Shown here one piece after another: positions 61,215 through 64,000 of a stretch of 64,000 bases of DNA. The notes under the pieces were generated by a model. That model was not told where the DNA came from. It did not search any database and saw only the letters and a list, made by a program, of their open reading frames with translations. The DNA comes from Lyngbya sp. CCAP 1446/10 (lineage in GTDB: Bacteria; Cyanobacteriota; Cyanobacteriia; Cyanobacteriales; Microcoleaceae): assembly GCF_026130175.1 (NCBI RefSeq), contig NZ_JAIGNI010000011.1, positions 1 to 64,000 of the forward strand, in the 5' to 3' direction. Both the position numbers and the translations under genes were made by a program. Every line of letters begins with the position of its first letter. Position 1 is the first letter of the stretch.

Positions 61215-63239
61215 TTAGTAAGGAGTAGACCAAGAACGCACTTCGCCCAGCGTCACCGGGATAATGTCGCTGACATCGATCGTAAAGCGGTAAACTTTCT
61301 TAGCGCGGCGGCTATTTTCTGGATCGAAAAACTTCAATTTCACATCCCAGCAATCACTATCAAGCCGGCAGAAGGGGCTTTTTTCTACGTTAATGCTGTC
61401 GAGTTCCATTCCTGTGGCCACTGCCTCGGCGAAGGTAGAAGCCGCTTGGAAAGCGTTAGTAGCGGCAAAATTCAGCGCCCGGTCTTGCGAAGTGGTTCCC
61501 AAGTTCCGCAAATCGTAGTAAATGCGGTTGAGGAAGCTGCCGAGGGTGCGCCGCATCGTTTCTTCAGTTGCTTCTGTTGCGGTAGTCCGTACCGTTTCCA
61601 AAGCAGCCGTGACGAGGGTATTCACTTTCCAACTGTACATTCCTCGCGTGTTGTGCGGCTCAATCACCGGCACCACTTGCCCGGAGAAAAGTTTCACAGT
61701 TTTGCCGCTCAGCACGCCCGGAATCGTGACTCGTTCTATATAGTTTTCGCTCTCTTCCGCCTCTACCTGACCGGCCAAAAATTCTTGCAAAATCCCGTAG
61801 ACATCGCGGCCAAAAGCTCCGACTGGCTCAATGGCATAAATGGGTGTCAATTCTAAATTCAGCGTCCAAATTAAAGCTTTTGCTTCCGAGGGGTTTTGTT
61901 CGAGATAGTCGGCCATTTGACGACCATCGTAGGGGTTGGACGGCACGGCGGTATTCTCAATTTCATAGGCCGGCATGAGTTGCTTAAACGAGTCGCGCCT
62001 TGCTTCGCTGCCGAAGTCGTAGCCCAGTGTTCCCAAAGCGTAGACGAGTTGGGAATCTTCCAGGTCGCTGGGTGCTTGGCTGGCAGCGATGCCGGTCGGT
62101 CTGTTGTTGGACATAAAAGAGTTTCCTGCACTAAATGAATTGATTGGGCGGGGCAAAGATGTTTCTGCTGCTGTAGTTGCTGGTAGAGACGGGCTTACTT
62201 CTGCCGAAGTCGCTGAAGTAAGTAGCTCTAAATCTGATGTTTCGGGCGCTTGGTTGAAAGATTCCAGCACTTGCTCAGAAACCCCCGATCCCAGATCAAT
62301 AGTTCCGTCGCAGCCGCAGCCTGCTGCTTCAACTGCTTCTAATTCCTCGGACATCTTTCCTCCTTGAAGTAAATAATAAGTTGCGCCCAGAATGTTGAGC
62401 TTTCCAGCCAAACAGCGACGATCGCTCTCTGGTAGATCTGCATCGCAAGGTAAGGCACTCTTTAAAATGGCATCTCGTACCTTGCCTGGATCGGGCGTTT
62501 CTCCGCGCTGAACTTGCAAGCTAAGCAGCAAAGCCACAACTCCAGATACAATCGGTGTTGCAAAACTGGTACCGCTCAACCTGACTGTGCCGCCTCCTGG
62601 CTTTGCCCCCAAGATATTTTCTCCTGGTGCCAGAATTCCTTGATTTTGGTAGGCTTCACCCCAGTTGCTAAAGTCAATCGGCTTGCCCCGATTGTCCATT
62701 GCCCCTACGGCCAAGACAGCCGGAAGTGCTGCCGGAACGTGCAAGCATTCGCAGCCATCATTGCCCGCTGCGGCCACAATTAAGACATTGCGGTCTTGGC
62801 AGAGTTGTACCGCCCTTGCTAGCCAGCCTTCGGCTTCCCCTATTTCGGTCAGTTGACCGCCACTGACGTTGATGACGTGAGCTCCTGCATTGACTGCTTG
62901 CTCGATCGCGCGAGCTAGATCCAGTTGAGCCAGTTTCAGGCGATCGTCAGCAAAAATGGGAATAACTAAGCCCCGACATTGGGGCGCTATTCCGCGTATT
63001 TCAGATCTTCTGTGCTGGCCAAAAATCGTGCTAGCAACGTGCGTGCCATGCAGGGACATGGAACCTGAGACTTGTGCTTCCCCTTTTACCAAGGTTGGCA
63101 GCCGCGTCAGATTGGCTCCCTCAAAACAGGGGTGAACAAGGTCAACTAACCCATCAAGGACTGCTACACAAATCTGCGAATCCCCTTGAGTTTTTGTCCA
63201 CAGCTCTTGGATACCTCGTAGCTCTGTTAAGTCGGACAT
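61215..63239 (-). CDS. cyanobactin N-terminal protease, PatA type
   Basis: A 674-residue subtilisin-like (S8) protease. The triad is Asp29 (VAVLDGLVD), His64 (LHGTHVAS) and Ser225 (LSGTSFATP), with oxyanion Asn160. Only 34 residues separate Asp and His, so there is no capping insertion, unlike the second enzyme. The C-terminal region (YALGTLGYDFGSEARRDSFK onward) is shared with the PatG-type protein, with near-identical stretches at the end. In cyanobactin pathways PatA cuts the leader from the core. A Cys-rich GCGCDG linker lies near 307. It is the first gene of the cluster; its promoter should be in 63240-63300. Confidence 0.92.
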   Translation of the reverse strand: MSDLTELRGIQELWTKTQGDSQICVAVLDGLVDLVHPCFEGANLTRLPTLVKGEAQVSGSMSLHGTHVASTIFGQHRRSEIRGIAPQCRGLVIPIFADDRLKLAQLDLARAIEQAVNAGAHVINVSGGQLTEIGEAEGWLARAVQLCQDRNVLIVAAAGNDGCECLHVPAALPAVLAVGAMDNRGKPIDFSNWGEAYQNQGILAPGENILGAKPGGGTVRLSGTSFATPIVSGVVALLLSLQVQRGETPDPGKVRDAILKSALPCDADLPESDRRCLAGKLNILGATYYLLQGGKMSEELEAVEAAGCGCDGTIDLGSGVSEQVLESFNQAPETSDLELLTSATSAEVSPSLPATTAAETSLPRPINSFSAGNSFMSNNRPTGIAASQAPSDLEDSQLVYALGTLGYDFGSEARRDSFKQLMPAYEIENTAVPSNPYDGRQMADYLEQNPSEAKALIWTLNLELTPIYAIEPVGAFGRDVYGILQEFLAGQVEAEESENYIERVTIPGVLSGKTVKLFSGQVVPVIEPHNTRGMYSWKVNTLVTAALETVRTTATEATEETMRRTLGSFLNRIYYDLRNLGTTSQDRALNFAATNAFQAASTFAEAVATGMELDSINVEKSPFCRLDSDCWDVKLKFFDPENSRRAKKVYRFTIDVSDIIPVTLGEVRSWSTPY

Positions 63240-63535
63240 GAAGTCTGAAAAATACTTTGACCAAGCTTTATAGAAGCTTGGGCAACATTCTACAGCACGC
63301 TATACCGATAAATTTCTGTCTATGAAAAATTTAATGTAAATTTTTGTTGATTTGTATAGGGGGTAGAACCATGAGGGGTCAGACCGCCTACAACCCGCAG
63401 ATTTTGAGGAAGGATAAAGGTAAGTAGGACTTACGCATTGACAAAATGATTGTATTGTCAATACATCTGAAGAGAGGCATCGCTATTCCCTCATGAGACA
63501 GAATTCGGTTGCCGAACTTCCTTCTTTCCGAAGTT
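63240..63535. other. intergenic region upstream of the cyanobactin cluster
   Basis: 296 bases. It holds ATTGACAA/TTGTCAAT (about 63437-63463), a small hairpin next to the common ACTTACGCATTGAC motif. The cluster promoter is expected here, but no convincing pair of boxes was identified. Confidence 0.5.
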
Positions 63536-64000
63536 TCAATTATTAGTTGTTGGCCCGTCGGGAGAGGGTACAGATTGAATTGGTGTCGGAGGCAAATTAG
63601 AGCGGCTTTTGGTGAGAGTAGCCGACACCAAAGCATAGCCCAAAACAGCAGGAAGCACGATCGCACTCAGAAACACGATCGCCATCGCCCATGTCATCGC
63701 ATTCGAGATCGGGCCGTAATGAGTGCGGTAAGGGTCAAACATTGGTAAATTAGGCATCGGGGCGTCCCGCAGCGCGATCGGGCGTTTGAACCGCACCCGC
63801 CTGTCATCGAGCTTTTCGAGCAAAATCCAGCCAACTTCCGCCTCTTCCCGACACAGCTTGTGAAAAATCGCCGGATTGCGAAACAAATCGCTGCTAGCCC
63901 GCACAATCTTGTATTCCCAAACTGTCAAATCATCAGGATTGCGATCGGATTTTGGATTGCCATTTGCGATCGCATTTTTAGGCGTACTAAAATTATCTTC
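63536..64000 (-). CDS. membrane protein of unknown function (5' end outside window)
   Basis: The frame is open from the window edge, so the true start is probably beyond 64000; a TTG at 63928 is the only internal start. WEYKIVRASSDLFRNPAIFHKLCREEAEVGWILLEKLDDRRVRFKR is a compact N-terminal domain like those in DUF4177-type proteins. One membrane helix follows (about 105-125 in the visible part), then a Pro/Thr/Asn-rich end. The function is unknown. Confidence 0.75.
   Translation of the reverse strand, partial: EDNFSTPKNAIANGNPKSDRNPDDLTVWEYKIVRASSDLFRNPAIFHKLCREEAEVGWILLEKLDDRRVRFKRPIALRDAPMPNLPMFDPYRTHYGPISNAMTWAMAIVFLSAIVLPAVLGYALVSATLTKSRSNLPPTPIQSVPSPDGPTTNN

Overview
The window looks like chromosomal DNA of a filamentous, non-heterocystous cyanobacterium of the Microcoleus/Oscillatoria type. 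Evidence: photosystem II genes (psbA, psb30), abundant GCGATCGC-type HIP1 sites, heptanucleotide tandem repeats, several Uma2 nucleases, WD40/NACHT proteins and a cyanobactin gene cluster. The genus is inferred from family knowledge, not tested.

Layout. 1-11.4 kb is mostly housekeeping and photosynthesis: aroE, a secreted protein, a YggT/Ycf19 protein, a YkgJ-type Cys-cluster protein, psb30 (too short for most ORF calls), recJ, a bestrophin-like channel, lnt (invaded by repeats), psbA and a HIT protein. 11.6-25.7 kb holds a ComM/YifB ATPase, a methyltransferase, purB, a VanX-like dipeptidase, an SH3 protein, a membrane NACHT protein, a Uma2 nuclease, pdhB and secD-secF, with two antitoxin-like orphans and several MITE-like elements. 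25.7-39.8 kb holds a histidine kinase, an AAA-WD40 protein, a DUF4342 protein, transposon remnants, an HD-like protein, a metallophosphoesterase, a DUF3891 protein, a lipid kinase and a RemA-like DUF370 protein. 40.1-44.9 kb is a very large NACHT protein with 14 nearly identical WD40 repeats and a small downstream gene. 45-53.3 kb holds two more Uma2 genes, an ABC exporter, a lipoprotein, a TnpB gene, an amine oxidase and a repeat/PPC protein.

The main discovery is at 53.6-63.2 kb on the minus strand: a complete-looking cyanobactin (RiPP) locus in the order A-B-(LamG-C)-E3-E2-E1-F-G. It has a PatA-type subtilase, a PatB-like small protein, a two-LamG-domain protein ending in a PatC-like tail, three tandem precursor genes with predicted cores GLDFRFP and TLRESTAMYP (the third frameshifted), a LynF/TruF-type prenyltransferase, and a PatG-type macrocyclase recognisable by a helical insertion between its catalytic Asp and His. 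No YcaO heterocyclase is present, which fits the absence of Cys in the two intact cores. The precursor units are amplified together with fragments of a Y1 (RAYT/IS200-like) transposase.

Inverted-repeat and MITE-like elements, a 58-bp tandem repeat that has become the tail of a Uma2 gene, and heptamer repeats inside lnt show active repeat traffic. No tRNA, rRNA or CRISPR array was seen.
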